DNA from: Trichaptum fuscoviolaceum
Lineage: Eukaryota; Basidiomycota; Agaricomycetes; Hymenochaetales; Trichaptaceae
Length of the DNA: 64,000 nt
Direction: 5' to 3'
Assembly (NCBI GenBank): GCA_910574455.1
Contig: CAJSYZ010000001.1
Coordinates: forward strand, 1,153,599-1,217,598
A model generated the notes under the pieces. It searched no databases, had not been told where the DNA came from, and was given only the letters and a program-made list of their open reading frames with translations. Positions 46,691 to 58,447 of this stretch are shown piece after piece (position 1 is the stretch's first letter; each line of letters opens with the position of its first letter). The position numbers were made by a program, and so were the translations under genes.

Positions 46691-47709
46691 GTCGCGTGAA
46701 ACGACTTCCATTAATACTTGTGTATGCATGGTACCATAAACGGTTGTCCTGCGCCGCAGCTCAAGAGGGGCGCTGCGTGTCTCCGTTTTCACTTACGTCA
46801 ACGGTCATTGCACAAGTCCTTGACGCCTCCAAATTTGTTCTCCGTGCATGTACTCATACTTAACTTGTATTCGCGTGAACGAGAACTACATGTATAACCC
46901 TCTCTCTGACTTTCGCGCGCTTGCTATATATATAATTAGTTCCTGTCAGTGAGAGACCTGCCGTAATGCGCATGACCGCAGTTGTCGTACATCATTTTCT
47001 ACCCGTCATCATTGGTTCATCAGAGCTTGCACTGGCAGTGCATGATGTCCATCACGTTCCTCGCACACTCATTGGGTGCAGCATCGCCTCCTAAACTGTG
47101 ACTCATGCCGCGGCCTACACATTTGTGCCGCTGACATCAACGGAGACTCACGCTCGTTCCTGCCAGTTTTGATGACGACGTCGTCTATCTGCGATCTCTT
47201 TCTCATTTAGCAGAGTCGTTATCCTGCGTATTCTGCGCCGTTTGTCATTCTTAGATACGTAGCGTACGATGTGACGTTTGTGCGTCCCTGTACACGTGTA
47301 ATAGACGTTTAGACTGTCTCATGCGGTGGATCGACAACGATAACAATTTGAATATGCTCTTTGTCATTTTATGTCTGCGACCGCAACTTATCCTTTGTCT
47401 CGCATTCTCGCTCGCGTACGCGTTCATACTACTGCGAGGCAGAAGTCGCCGATTCCCTACTGAAAGTGTTCTGAGATAGTCGGTTTCTGAGTCCGCGTCC
47501 TTGCAAAATGCATGCAATAGAACGAGTTTCATAACTTGTGCTGGTGCATTTAAGTTCGTATTGCAGAAATTAGTAAGTGTAGAAGCGACTTGCTTCTGTA
47601 ATATTAGGAGCGCAGCCAACTATCTGCATTCGTGCATGCTGTACAGCGCCCACGGGCCTCTAAAAGGCTGCATTGCACTTTGACCGCAACGTCCTTCATC
47701 TCTTTCATC

Positions 47710-47712
<3 letters not shown>
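46691..47712. other. No gene supported
   Basis: Left part of the mobile-element territory. Only short frames are present. Confidence 0.5.

Positions 47713-47714
<2 letters not shown>

Positions 47715-47754
<40 letters not shown>
47715..47754 (+). repeat. (CT)n microsatellite
   Basis: About 20 CT units just upstream of the decayed coiled-coil gene. Confidence 0.9.
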
Positions 47755-47766
<12 letters not shown>

Positions 47767-47796
47767 TGTTCTGTATCTTTCGCTCGCGCCCACGCC

Positions 47797-48552
47797 ATGG
47801 ACAACGTCGCCGTCCTCCCTCCTGTTTCCCCGCCGTCGTCTGCGGGACGACGTACGGGAGTTCTTGAAGGTCATCGCGCGCCTCGCGCTCGTCGCTGCCC
47901 CGACCGAAATCGGGCGTCTGGTGAAGGGCCCCGTGGAATACCTGTGGAAGAGGGCGACGGTGAGTGTTCTGCACTGCAGAGAGGGCTCTGTTACTGACCA
48001 GTCTCTGCACGTTAGACGGGGAAAGCGCACCGCGAGAAGCTGGTGCAGTTCCGCATCCGCGCGCAGACCCTGCTAACGAGGATGGAGGGCTTCCCCATTC
48101 ATCCCTCCCGCGCGACGCAGTGGGCGAACCTCACTGGCGACATCACCAGGTTCCTACATGAATATGAGGAATATGTATCGTGGGGTGGGTGGAAGTGCTT
48201 CCTGCGCAAGAACATCCTCAAGCGCGCACGCGACCGGGCGGAGGATGAGCTCGACAGTCTCGAGCACAGCGAGGAGGTACGTGTGCCAAATTTTTGAATC
48301 CTTATTGGCTCTACCACTGACTTCTTCCTCGTTGCCTGTTCTATAGGCAGAACTGGAGTACGGGGAGCACGCAGCGCAGGCGGAGGCGCTGGCGCTCGCG
48401 CACGCGCAGGCTGGACGCGATCGAAGCCCTTACGGCTGAGAAACGCCCGCCGACAGGAAGCGGAGGCTGCCATGAGCGCGAGACTCGCGAGCATGGACGC
48501 CAAGCTCGACGCGCTCGTGTCGCGGGGTGAAAAGGTCGCCGTCCCCGCGTAA
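47797..48552 (+). pseudogene. Decayed coiled-coil protein gene of unknown family
   Basis: A probable start at 47797 (MDNVAVLPPVSPP) is out of frame with the next readable part, RDDVREFLKVIARLALV up to 47958; from there two good introns lead through 48016-48276 (QFRIRAQTLLTRMEG, GDITRFLHEYEEYVSWGG) into 48347 onward. The helical C-terminus (AELEYGEHAAQAEALALAHA, then LDAIEALTAEK, then SMDAKLDALVSRG) needs two further frame changes. So splice sites are preserved but at least three frameshifts are present. The amphipathic, Ala/Glu-rich helices suggest a coiled coil or a HELO/MLKL-like four-helix bundle; I would not name a function. Confidence 0.6.
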
Positions 48553-48589
48553 GTAGTGTCTCTTCTTCGTTCTCGCCGTGGCTTCTCTT

Positions 48590-48750
48590 CCCTGTTTGCG
48601 CAATGCACGTTCGCCTCCGATTCTCCGTCGCCGTATCGTTTGTACATTCCATGTCCCATCGTCTTCTGTTCCCTGTCTGCGCAATGGACGTTCGCCTCCG
48701 ATTCTCCGTCTCCGTATCGTCTGTACATTCCATGTCCCATCTGCTTTCGT
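48590..48750 (+). repeat. Tandem duplication, two units of 81 bases
   Basis: The unit starting CCCTGT(T/C)TGCGCAATG is repeated at 48590 and 48671 with few changes, ending CATTCCATGTCCCATC. Confidence 0.85.
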
Positions 48751-49295
48751 GCACTTGTTTTCGTTACCGCTGTTACCTCGCTGTTACTGTCTTGTTATAT
48801 GAACTGTGTCTGTGCTTTCACTGTTTTCACGCAAATGAAGATGCACTGCTTGTCTTGTTACTTCATACCTATATATTAGTATCCGAACTCTGTACACGCA
48901 ATCAAATGTATATAGACCTGTATCTATTAAATCGCGAATGTAAACTAGTGAACCCTTGTACATCACTCTACACCTATATACTGCGCAATCCTATGTCTTC
49001 CTCACTGTCTTGCGAATGACATCGTTTTACCTCGCATTCCGGATATGCTGAGTATGCCTCACTTGACCAGGATACTCACTCATGTGTGCTTAGGTCGCAA
49101 TTCCTTACAGCACGAAGCTTCCGCTAGTGTTTTTTCGAATCCGAACTGACCGCTTTCAATTCCGTTAAACGACTTCTACTATACACAACATTATAACGCC
49201 AGCATTCTCACTGTGAAGGAGGGCCGAGAGCGACTGCTCTTATCCTCGTGATCGAAGCCCTGCCGAAAAGTAATGCCTCCTTCTTCTTATCAGAT
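48751..49295. other. No gene supported
   Basis: Between the 81-base tandem repeat and the SPT5-like locus. Nothing recognised. Confidence 0.5.
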
Positions 49296-51951
49296 TTACG
49301 CTTCTTGCAATAGATACCAGAACGAATACGCTCGTCGCCTCTGTGCGAATGCGATGGATAAAACGACGGTACTCTTCAACTCACCACTGAGGACTACCGC
49401 ACAGTCATCTCGCAAATTAGGTAGGCAAGGTTCCAGGCTCGCAACCGGTACGAACTCCTCTCTCAGACTGGAGCCCTCCTTCGTCCTATACGCAAGCCTG
49501 ATAACACGTGATTGCACGTCCACCTCCGTGTGCGTCGTTGTCCAAGCAACTTTTCCGTCCACATTTCGAGGTTCTTTGCAGGCCGCCTTGAAGCGTAACA
49601 CCACATGGAAGTCCTTTATCAAGGGTAACACGCTCAAGTCCAACAGAAAGGAAGTCAATTCACTTTCACTGCCGACGTCTCTGCCTTGCATTGCTTCGCT
49701 TGCATGTCCTTCATCTCGCACTCGCTCGCGGCTGCTTTCACTGTCTCTCAGCGCCTTCGAGTGACTGTTCCCGCTGTAATATTCTTCGAATCGACGGACA
49801 ATGGACTTCAGCCTGCCCGGCCATGTTCCATCCAGTCGCCTGAAAGTACTCCTACTCAGATGAAACAGCGGAAGAGTAAGCGCTCAGTTTCGTCGCGAAT
49901 CTCGGTTAACTCACATAGAAATAACCAGATGTGGAGGAACGCTAGTCACTTGTGTGCTATGGTGCACAGTGACTAGCGCGTCGCCCTTGCCATTGCTACC
50001 CACGAAATGAGCAAAGGTCTTGTACATTCCGTGGGAGACAAAGACGATGTGATTGTCCGTTGACAACCCGTCCATGTACGAAAGTCCGTCACTAGCCGTC
50101 CATTGTTTCTCCGAACGGCTGACGAACAAACGAAATCTTTTCCTCACGTCTTCGATGTCTGGCACGGGTAACGTGATCCAACGTCAGCCAGTCCTCCCTA
50201 ACATTATCCATAATACACGGAGCGTTTGTCCTCCACAATGAATGGACTTACGTCGAGACCAGGTCCTTCGCTGCAAATTCTCCGTAAATCATCGCCAACC
50301 ACTTCCACGAAGAACATTCGCTCATCTACATCGACGCCTCGAACGTGTCCAAAGCGATTGCGAACGAGGACGAAGACAATTTTTGTGCATCATCCTATGA
50401 CGCGCTCGTACATGTGCGACATCCAGTACGGAAGGCTTAGAAGGCAAGAGCACGCGTGCTTGTACTCGTGAAGTCGTTTTCAAGGAATGCCTTCAGTATG
50501 CACCACTTTGCGAATTCGTAAGCGATACAGTCAATCTTAAAACAACAGGACATGACACACCTGTTTCATGCGTTCGGGGCTAAACACCGTTACGAACTCC
50601 TCAGTTGGTTTTGATCGCACGACAATCCCCTGCATGCCCTTGAAAATACCGAGTCGTACGTCCACACAGCACCCCACTTGCAGTACGCGATCGACCTCCT
50701 CCAACGTAAACTCAGAGACACTGAGAATCCAGTCGTCCACGCACTCTTCCTCAACGTCCACAACGGCAGTCCGCTCGGTTCTACTGCGCACGCGGCCCCT
50801 GTACTCGACGTCGTCCCCAAACCTGACGAACACCATATCCCCAGCGTGCAAAAACGCACGGTTCGTTTCCATGAGTGTCCGGATTCCCGCTAATGTGAAT
50901 AGGGATACTTCGGCTGCCGTTGGTTCGTAATGCTGCACGTAATGGCGAGCCATTACCCTCAAATACTGCAACCCATTCCTGAAGAACACTCGACCATCAC
51001 GCGTCAAGTATGTGTCTGGTAATGGACCTTCGAATACATCGAACTTCATTACCAGAAGCAGATAAGGGTACGGTCTGCAGGTCAAATAACGCGGGTTCAG
51101 GTCTGTCGGACGACCTTAGCTCATCCTCCTGCAAATTCTCCTTCGGTAAGCGTGGAACGACTTGCAGGATGATCACGTCCGTCCCCAACTCCGCCTGGTA
51201 TACGCGCGCAATGTCGCCCTTCGAGAAGCCGCGCACAATCTTCACCCAAGAGCCTATCTGAAAGTCTTGCTTTAACAGTCTGCGGCCTTCGATGAAGTGT
51301 CCGATGTCATCCGATTCATTCACAGACAGTCGGTACAAACGCCTATGGACGTAGGCAGTCGATACCAGCGATACACGCGCTCGAAGTGTTTCTACAGCCT
51401 TACTTCCCTCTGGAGCACAAACATAGACTCTTCCCTGCAAACCTGCAAAGGAGTGTGCTCGCATGCTTTCAGGCAAAAGCTCATTCATACGCGATGCCGT
51501 GTCCCACTCTGTACCGACCTTATGATAAACAAGACGTTAGCAGTGATGGATACCATCAGAATTACAGACACCTACTCTTACCGGTACTAACCAGTACTCA
51601 TTCAAGGGCAATTGGCGCTTCTCTTTCGACGTCGTCACCAAGGCGTTTCCGACCTTGTATCGCTTTGCGATTCGCTCGGCCTCTTGCACTTCCCAGTCGC
51701 CTTCGCGCTCCATAGCAAGATCACTCACAAAATTTGAAGGTCGAATGTCGTCATCCGCCTCGTCCTCGACGACGAATACTGCACAGCAACTATAAGCTTC
51801 ATGCGACACTCATGGCTGATCACTGACCTTCGCCATCGGAGCTCCACTCATCTACGTCGTCGTCCTCGCTGTCAACCTGTGCTTCGATATCGATGAATTG
51901 TCTCACTTCCTGACTGCTAGCGACTTTTCTACGTTTCTTGCTATCCGTCAT
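49296..51951 (-). pseudogene. SPT5-like NGN/KOW protein gene, mobile-element associated, decayed
   Basis: From ATG 51951 exon 1 (51828-51951) has the SPT5-type acidic start FIDIEAQVDSEDDD; exon 2 (51582-51778) and exon 3 (from 51518) follow. An NGN-like part (GRVYVCAPEGSKAVETLRARV) precedes a KOW motif (IGSWVKIVRGFSKGDIARVYQ). Near 51070-51090 the frame shifts by one base, then continues with LPDTYLTRDGRVFF and a second KOW-like part (VDVRLGIFKGMQGIVVRSK) to a donor at 50561. Further left only disconnected pieces remain, ending with PVASLEPCLPNLRDD. True SPT5 is an essential elongation factor; this shortened multi-copy type occurs beside mobile elements in mushrooms. A near-identical fragment lies at 63.65 kb. 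Confidence 0.75.
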
Positions 51952-52217
51952 GTTCAACACGGCACAGTGTGTACGCTATGGACCGCGAACACATAATGAT
52001 GATAAAACATCACGTGAGTACGGCAAGTACCGATCACTACGAGTATGGGAACTACCGCACCTGCCCAATGAAGCTGCTGCCGGAACCACGGGAACGCTAA
52101 AGCGCTGATAAGCGCCACAAAGGAAAGCATTCTGAGGGCCGCTACATAAAATGCGAAGCAAGCTGTTCCTCTGCCATATTTCCCAACTCACTGCAATCCA
52201 TCCGTGAACACCGAACG

Positions 52218-52748
52218 ATGTCTGACTCTGTTGTATTCCACGTTAGTTTTCCCCGTCCAGCACCTCATACCCGTGCTAACCGACTTTCTCAGTGCCACGC
52301 AATGCCTCCCGGTTTCCAACAGGACATGCTAACTGGTTCCGTACGTCGTCTCCTACCTAGCTTAGTTCTGCTCATTATAACGAGCAATTGTATACACCAG
52401 GTCACGGCGGTTACCCTGCCGGCGGGCCAGTCCACGCTGGAGTTCCACATCTACTATGCTGGAGCAGTCTATCAATTTCGCGTCGCCCGCTGCCACGCTC
52501 CGCAACAAGCGCACGAACCATCCCAACCGATTTTCAACGGTACGAATGCCGTAAATAGTGCTGCCGTACCGCGTCACCTGCACCAGCATCATGTACCGAA
52601 CCCAAGCAATCACTACTTCCACAACACATCACCGTATGCTCAGCAGGCCATTACACCCCCCCAACAGTACACAAACCAACATATATTCAGTCCACACGGG
52701 AACAACATCACTAACGCCAATAACTTCGCCGTCGGTGACCGTTTCTGA
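52218..52748 (+). CDS. Small accessory gene of unknown function, divergent from the SPT5-like gene
   Basis: A 176-codon open frame (start MSDSVVFHVSFP) exists, but a real model probably has introns: GTTAGT follows the eighth codon, GCTAAC looks like a branch point, and the next acceptor is at 52291. Its start is similar to that of the gene at 54182 (Met-x-Asp-Ser/Thr-x-x-Ile/Phe-His then GT(A/T)AGTTT). The C-terminal part is Asn-, His- and Gln-rich (NNITNANNFAVGDRF). I recognise no domain. It shares a 266-base divergent promoter with the SPT5-like gene. Confidence 0.4.
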   Translation: MSDSVVFHVSFPRPAPHTRANRLSQCHAMPPGFQQDMLTGSVRRLLPSLVLLIITSNCIHQVTAVTLPAGQSTLEFHIYYAGAVYQFRVARCHAPQQAHEPSQPIFNGTNAVNSAAVPRHLHQHHVPNPSNHYFHNTSPYAQQAITPPQQYTNQHIFSPHGNNITNANNFAVGDRF

Positions 52749-53094
52749 AAGACGGCTCGAGGTCAAATCTGTCCCCACCCTAGAAATTTGTTCACACGCT
52801 ATAGCTGCGAGTTCCTTTCTTCCTGTACCATTATCTAGATCACATATGTATTCCTGCGAAAATTCCAACTCGCCTGAAGAAAGTGGTAAGCCTATAACAA
52901 TTACTGGCTTATCGGAGTAAATTGCTATGTAAAACAACCCGCTCCAAATTCCGCTCCGGCTCTGACCCGCAAGCGACTACGTCGATCTTCATCTATACGG
53001 CAAATCGATTCATTCTACTCTCAGCATTCCTTCGAACCACAGTCTTGGAATGTAGCCTGGTTTGTTCAATTACAACAAATCAAGATGCAAGTCG

Positions 53095-53250
53095 TGCTTG
53101 ACGATGCTGGAGCAGGTGCTGATTGCCTTGCAATTTGCAAATTCTTATCTCTTCAAGCTCCTCCACCGGAATGGTCACATTTGTGATACGGATAAGTCGC
53201 AGGACGTCTTCGCAGGCAATGTTACAACTTTGCCATTTAACAATGTGCAG
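53095..53250 (+). pseudogene. Second Helitron DUF6570 fragment
   Basis: Reads LEQVLIALQFANSYLFKLLH, then RNGHI and FAGNVTTLPFNN. It is clearly homologous to the DUF6570 part of the Helitron at 60.65-60.81 kb (EQMLIALQFARCYVFKLFPR, AGNVTTFPLNN) but on the opposite strand and more diverged. No other Helitron part follows it downstream. Confidence 0.8.
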
Positions 53251-53359
53251 GTACAACAAAGACAAGCTTTGCAATTGCGAACACCACCTGTTTTCCATCC
53301 TGCTGCAAGCCACTGGTCAATGACGATGGCCTTCGCATACAAATGCAGTACTCCTCTGC

Positions 53360-53705
53360 TGTTTGTTCCAGCAAGCAATTGGAATAGACGTAGAGATCTG
53401 TCCCTCTGATACATTAAGAAGATCCAAGGTCCAAGCAACACAAGGCTCAACGATATACATCTCCGCATTGAACGCCAACCAGCACATTGGCTCCTAGCCA
53501 ATAAAGTACAGCATGTACGCTCCCTGGGCCGTATCATCTGTTTCAGTAAGAAATTGGAATAAATGTAGAGATCTGTCTCTGATTCATTAAGAAGACCGAA
53601 GGTCCAAGCAACACATGGCAGAACGATATCCATCTCTGCATTGAACGCCACACAGCACATTGGCTCCTATGCAATAATGTACAGTATGTACAGTCCCTGG
53701 GGAAT
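53360..53705 (+). repeat. Tandem duplication, two units of about 175 bases
   Basis: AATTGGAATA(G/A)A(C/T)GTAGAGATCTGTC(C/T)C occurs at 53376 and 53551; the units share the block CATTGAACGCCA and end GTCCCTGGG/GCTCCCTGGG. Confidence 0.85.
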
Positions 53706-54181
53706 GGCTTCAACATTTCGATCGACGCCACTATCGAGCTTGCGTCGCCAAACGATTGGGGTAACGAAAAAAAAAGTGAATTTCATTCACTACTCCCCTG
53801 AACGACAGATCTCAACACAGAACGTCAACAAAGGCTTATGCACACCACGTATGTTGCTCGGCCACGCCCTGCGCTATCACACCCTCAGATTCGCTGTGAC
53901 AGGCGTCAGATCGAGGGTCGACCACGGGCGTAACTGTCCACCTTAGTAGTATCGTACGCGATTGACCGAGACCCAGGGCCCCCCTCGTATGCATAGAGAG
54001 TCCATACGAATCTAGCGGCCCAATCTCTATCTGAGAAAGCGCAAGAACAAAATATAGCTGCGCATTACACGAGTACCGTACCGCTCCCCCAGCGACTTAT
54101 TTCAACGCGTCGAGAGACATCTGGCGGCGGTCTAAAACCCATTCTTCCCCACCCTCCTCACCGTTCACATCACAGAGAAAA
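53706..54181. other. No gene supported
   Basis: Promoter side of the gene at 54182. No recognisable element. Confidence 0.5.
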
Positions 54182-54970
54182 ATGGAAGACACGCATACCA
54201 TCCATGTAAGTTTCCGTGCTGTACTCGCGACTAGTGACTTATCCATCCCTAAGCTTCTCGTCGAAGCTGGTACGATTGCACAAAATAAGATCGTTCTCAA
54301 AGTATGTGCCTCGCCCACTCCCGTCTCTCTCACTAACGTCCGCACAGCTGGAGCACAGCGTGAAAGTCAACGGCGAAGAAGAGATAGACCTTGCGCTGTT
54401 CGAGTTCCAGGGACGAACTTATCGACTTGCGTCCCGGTCCACTGCAGCCCAGGCTGACGAGCCTCCCGCATTGGAACCCATCGTCGAGGACGCTCCACGT
54501 CGCGTAAACGACTGTCCCATTTGCGGGGACCCAGCCTGTCTGTACGCAGCAATTCTTCGTGACATGCGCAACGGTCCCCCTCCGTATCTCGCACAGAACC
54601 TGCATACCTGCACGACTGACGTACGTCAGCAAGGCCTCACGTTGCCCGATGGTGAAGTGACCGTCACCAACGTCACTGAGAACCCGACGGGCGACAACGC
54701 AGGGAAAAGCCATATCGACATGGATTTCGCCGCAGGCGAGCGTTCGATTGTACGCCTCCATACTTCCTCTACACCTCACACTTACACATGGCATGACCGT
54801 AGAGGCCAACCCCGCCTCGTCGTTGAGCACCAGGGCCGAGGACTCATGCACGTCCGCTGCGGAAATCCGGTAAGCCATCATCGACGTCAATTCCTTGTCG
54901 GCCGCTCACTTTAATGCAGGGCGAGCATATCCTGATTCCTAACAATACGCGTTTCATACTGCCTGTCTGA
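54182..54970 (+). CDS. Hypothetical protein with a CPxC-containing motif, accessory gene
   Basis: Exons 54182-54301, 54348-54869 and 54920-54970 give 230 residues with the frame closed. GTAAGT at 54206 with an acceptor at 54253 (48 bases) could be an additional intron; skipping it also keeps the frame. Visible features are a possible metal site CPICGDPAC, an Asp/Glu-rich middle and a C-terminus rich in beta-like, Thr-rich segments (GERSIVRLHTSSTPHTYTW, then RLVVEHQGRGLMHVRCGNP) that may be a small beta-barrel or jelly roll. I know no family for it. The position next to Helitron pieces and the start shared with the 52.2 kb gene suggest an accessory gene of the mobile element. It is intact, unlike its neighbours. 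Confidence 0.6.
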
Positions 54971-55664
54971 ATATACAGAACATAGTTAGCGTTTCCTTGC
55001 TCACTAACGAAATTAGATCCTCCCTTATGTAAACAGAAAGCCTTTCACTGTAACCTAGAGAAATTATTCAAAAATATTTCAACATTTCTGTTCCCTTATG
55101 CCATACAAATGTACAACCTTTTCCCATTGACATATACGAGCGTCCGCTGGAACAATACTGCTGTAAGTTCGCCAATATGTAAGTCTTGCGACTGCGTACT
55201 GCAAATCATTCAAGCCTACATCCTGCGACATCCAACGGCCTTTCCCTGCGCTTCCCAGATTTAAGATCAACGTCGTTGCCTATACTGTGTGTATCGGGTT
55301 CATCGCGCTATATCACTCGTCAAACAAGTGCTTCGCCCGAGTCGTCTTTACAATCGCAACTCCCTTTCTGCTATCCACCCATCGTACGAGAGATCGGAAC
55401 CCGTTCTTCGATTCCACACCTTTCCTGTGGCACGATGAGCGTGAGAGTCTGACGAGCTCAAGTTTCCCACACGTCTCCTGCCATACTCACTCAAGCTTGC
55501 AGCTCTTTGGCTCCCTTTCCTTTCTTCTCCACTTACCATCATGAGACTTGTAGCGCACGTTAATACAAGCATTTGTACATTGTCCCTGTCGTACATGAGA
55601 CTCTCTATAATGTAGTTAAACAATGAATACAATACAAAGTGAACCATAGATATGTCTCTCGACG
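54971..55664. other. Region that should contain the 3' end of the Helitron
   Basis: Lies just past the end of the helicase coding region. A Helitron 3' end would be a short hairpin followed by CTRR on the minus strand; I could not identify one with confidence. Confidence 0.4.
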
Positions 55665-57310
55665 TCAAAAACCTTCCATACGCCGACGAGCAACAGCTTC
55701 CTCGTCCTCCCATCTTATCTTCGTCTCCCTGTCTAAAACGTCAAGACGATAATCCTCGTTTCGAAGCATTTCATTTGGATGTTGTGTGAATAGTTTGTCC
55801 TCGAAATCGCCAATTAATCGAACGTTAGCAGCACCCGGACTGCGCGACAAAGCGACGTACGCATTGAACGGAGTGAGAGCGAAGCTCGGAGGCTTTCGAA
55901 TGTCAATGAGCACGTTCGGGATCGTTTGTCCTTGCGCTCTGTAGTCTGTGAAAGCGTACGCTGCAGTCAGGGGGAATTGACGACGTCTAACGGTGATTTT
56001 ACGTCCACGAGTGCTAGAATCAATACTGAACGTCTCTTCTCCAGCGGCACAACTGGAATCACTCCCGCTGGAAGACCGGGTAGAGCGACCGCCCTCGTCC
56101 TATCCAACTTCACCAGAATGTACGCGGGTAAGCGCTTCAACTTCACCACACCAGTCCCACGTCTCTCGATGTCGTCTTCACTGTGTAGCACGATGTCATG
56201 CACAACGCCCCTCGCCCCGTTTGTTATGTCGGCATCCGTGCTGACATTGAAGGTCACCATCGCCTTCATACCTATTGCAATCTCCAAAACGTCCTGCATC
56301 ACTTTTCCCGCTTTCTTCCTACGCACCGCCAGCCTTTCATCCTTGGCTAGCCGATGTCCTTGATAACGGTCCTCCGCACGGCATATATACAAAGTCGCTC
56401 CTGCCAGCGCACAGTGACTTCTCAGTGCTTCCGCATTCCAGGGCTTCCGTACCGCATGACGTGGTGTGATCAACACAGCCGACCTCCACGGTTCGCAACT
56501 GAAGTCAGTAGGCGGACAATCCGGACTCGTGATGATGAGCGACCTCAGCTTCCTCAGATGATGTGTCCTACAATTTCCATATCGCGCGTGCTGTAGGAGG
56601 TCGTGCCAATGTCGGTCCGTCACCCTCACCTGCTTCTTCAACCTCACGACAGTCCGGAACTGTTCATACAACCGCCTCCCGTCAGCACACCTATCGTCAC
56701 GGTCCCTTCCCTGAAAGTCTGCGAACAAAGCCACGGACACCCCGGCCGCAACTGGCGGAAATTGATGAAAGTCTCCAATAATATAACGTTCATGCCTCCG
56801 AACGGACGTCCACTGTGATTCTCCGGTTGATCAGCTTTCGCTCGCGTTATATCACCGTGTCCATCTCCGCAAAAAAACGAGGATGCCACCATTGACACTT
56901 CGTCAACAATGAGGAACTTGGCCTCTCCAAGAGTTCGAGCGAGCCTCGCTATCGTCTCTGCGGATTGATCTGCAGCACGCCCCACTTCGAGGCATGGATG
57001 TCAACGTGTGCAATGTCTGTCCCTCAATCAAGGACGCAGCCACACCTGTGTACGCGGCTTTCCGAAGCCAATGCTTCACGTTTAAACTCTCGAACAAGCT
57101 GGTGATTGTCTGGATGACCTTCGACTTCCCCACACCTCCTTCACCACTCACAACCATCAAAAGCGGTTCTGGATCCATTCCCCTCATGCATCTTCGTACC
57201 TGGTACATTAACGATATCAAACGCACGTCTCTGCTCCTCAAACAATTCGGAAGGATCCACGGACGCCATGATATCCTCCGCGACTTCCACTCCCTCGCCT
57301 CCAACATAGT
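55665..57310 (-). pseudogene. Pif1-type DNA helicase part of the Helitron protein
   Basis: Motifs appear in order but in changing frames: LFEEQRRAFDIVNVPGT, a shift, VVSGEGGVGKSKVIQTI (Walker A), AYTGVAASLIEGQTLHTL, a shift, KFLIVDEVSMV (Walker B), FGGMNVILL, a one-base loss, DFHQFPPVAAGVSVA, then ITNGARGVVHDIVL and finally DIRKPPSFALTPFNAYVALS and LFTQHPNEMLRNEDYRL. At least three frameshifts are needed, so no active helicase can be made. Confidence 0.9.
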
Positions 57311-58071
57311 TGGACTGTCCCCAATCCGTCGTCCGCGACTGCGTCCACTCGTCGAACCACTCCCTCGTCCGCTATGTCAACGTCCATGCGTTCCTCATCT
57401 CCCTCCTGCGCATTAGAGAGAGCGTTCTGCCATTCCGTGACTATACGATAGTCATCAGCACTTCCGATACGTGCTGCCATCGTCCCGTCCGTCGCAGTTG
57501 AACCGTGCTGGAAAACTCCAGCGAGAGTCCCTACTCGAATGGCCTCCAATCCGTGCATGTACTCCCCACCGATCTGCTCCGTACGGCTTATAATCTCATC
57601 CTCAGCGTCGGTATCGAAATGTCCCGCAACATCGACAGTCTCATGTACATCCTCCACTTCCCATTCACGCTCAGATATCTCGCGCCCCACATGCTCCTCA
57701 GCCCTCTCCTTCTCCCGTTCTCTTGTAGCCGCGTCACTCGTTTCATAGTAGTAGTCGATATTCTGTACAATATCTACCACACGTTTTGCCCGCGTTCGAA
57801 ATAAAGAGTTCATACGTGTCCTTCCAACTCGAATCACTGAGTCTTCAAGTCGTTCGGTTTCCGCCACGGCTTCAGAAGCATTAGCATAGACGCACAGTAT
57901 AGAGCATTCTCCGCGCTCTTTGGTAAAAAGTGGTTTTACCCTTGTCACGGTCGGTAGTGTGTTGTGACCCACGCTTCGCAAGCCGTCGACACTTCCCCTC
58001 ATATTTAGCATGTGCGTCCAAGTACCGGAAGACTTCATTCCGCGGCCGACCACCACGCTGACGACCAGCAC
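57238..58071 (-). pseudogene. Linker region of the Helitron protein
   Basis: An uninterrupted acidic frame of about 277 codons with no domain (VVDIVQNIDYYYETSDAA, then a run of Arg/Glu), ending beside the helicase. It is the part between the Rep region and the Pif1 region in these proteins. Confidence 0.55.
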
Positions 58072-58447
58072 TTGCTACCTGATCACCACTGTCTTACACC
58101 TGTGCGCCGGCCGGCCCTGGCGGCAACTGGGGCCTCGTATGTGTCAAGCAAGAAATCGAGGACACTCATGTTCTCCATCTCGATCGGACGTAATGCGTAG
58201 TCTTCCACTTGGCCCCGCAGCATGGAATCCACCCTGATCATTCGGTGACAATGTTACACGCTCCTATAAGTAAGTCAGTCGAGTCCGTAGATGAGTACAG
58301 AAAATCACACTAACATTCTCCTCGTCCTCGCCTCCGCGCACAAGCAAGTCATCACTGCGTTCATCTCCTACTTCTGCCTCACCGCTGAACTCTCTAAACG
58401 ACCGTTTCAGGGCAGACACAAACGACGTCCAAAATATAGGTGTATAA

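Noticed and set aside
53175..53731. Cys/Leu-rich minus-strand frame with internal repeats
   Set aside because: It is the translation of the 175-base tandem duplication and of the antisense of the DUF6570 fragment.
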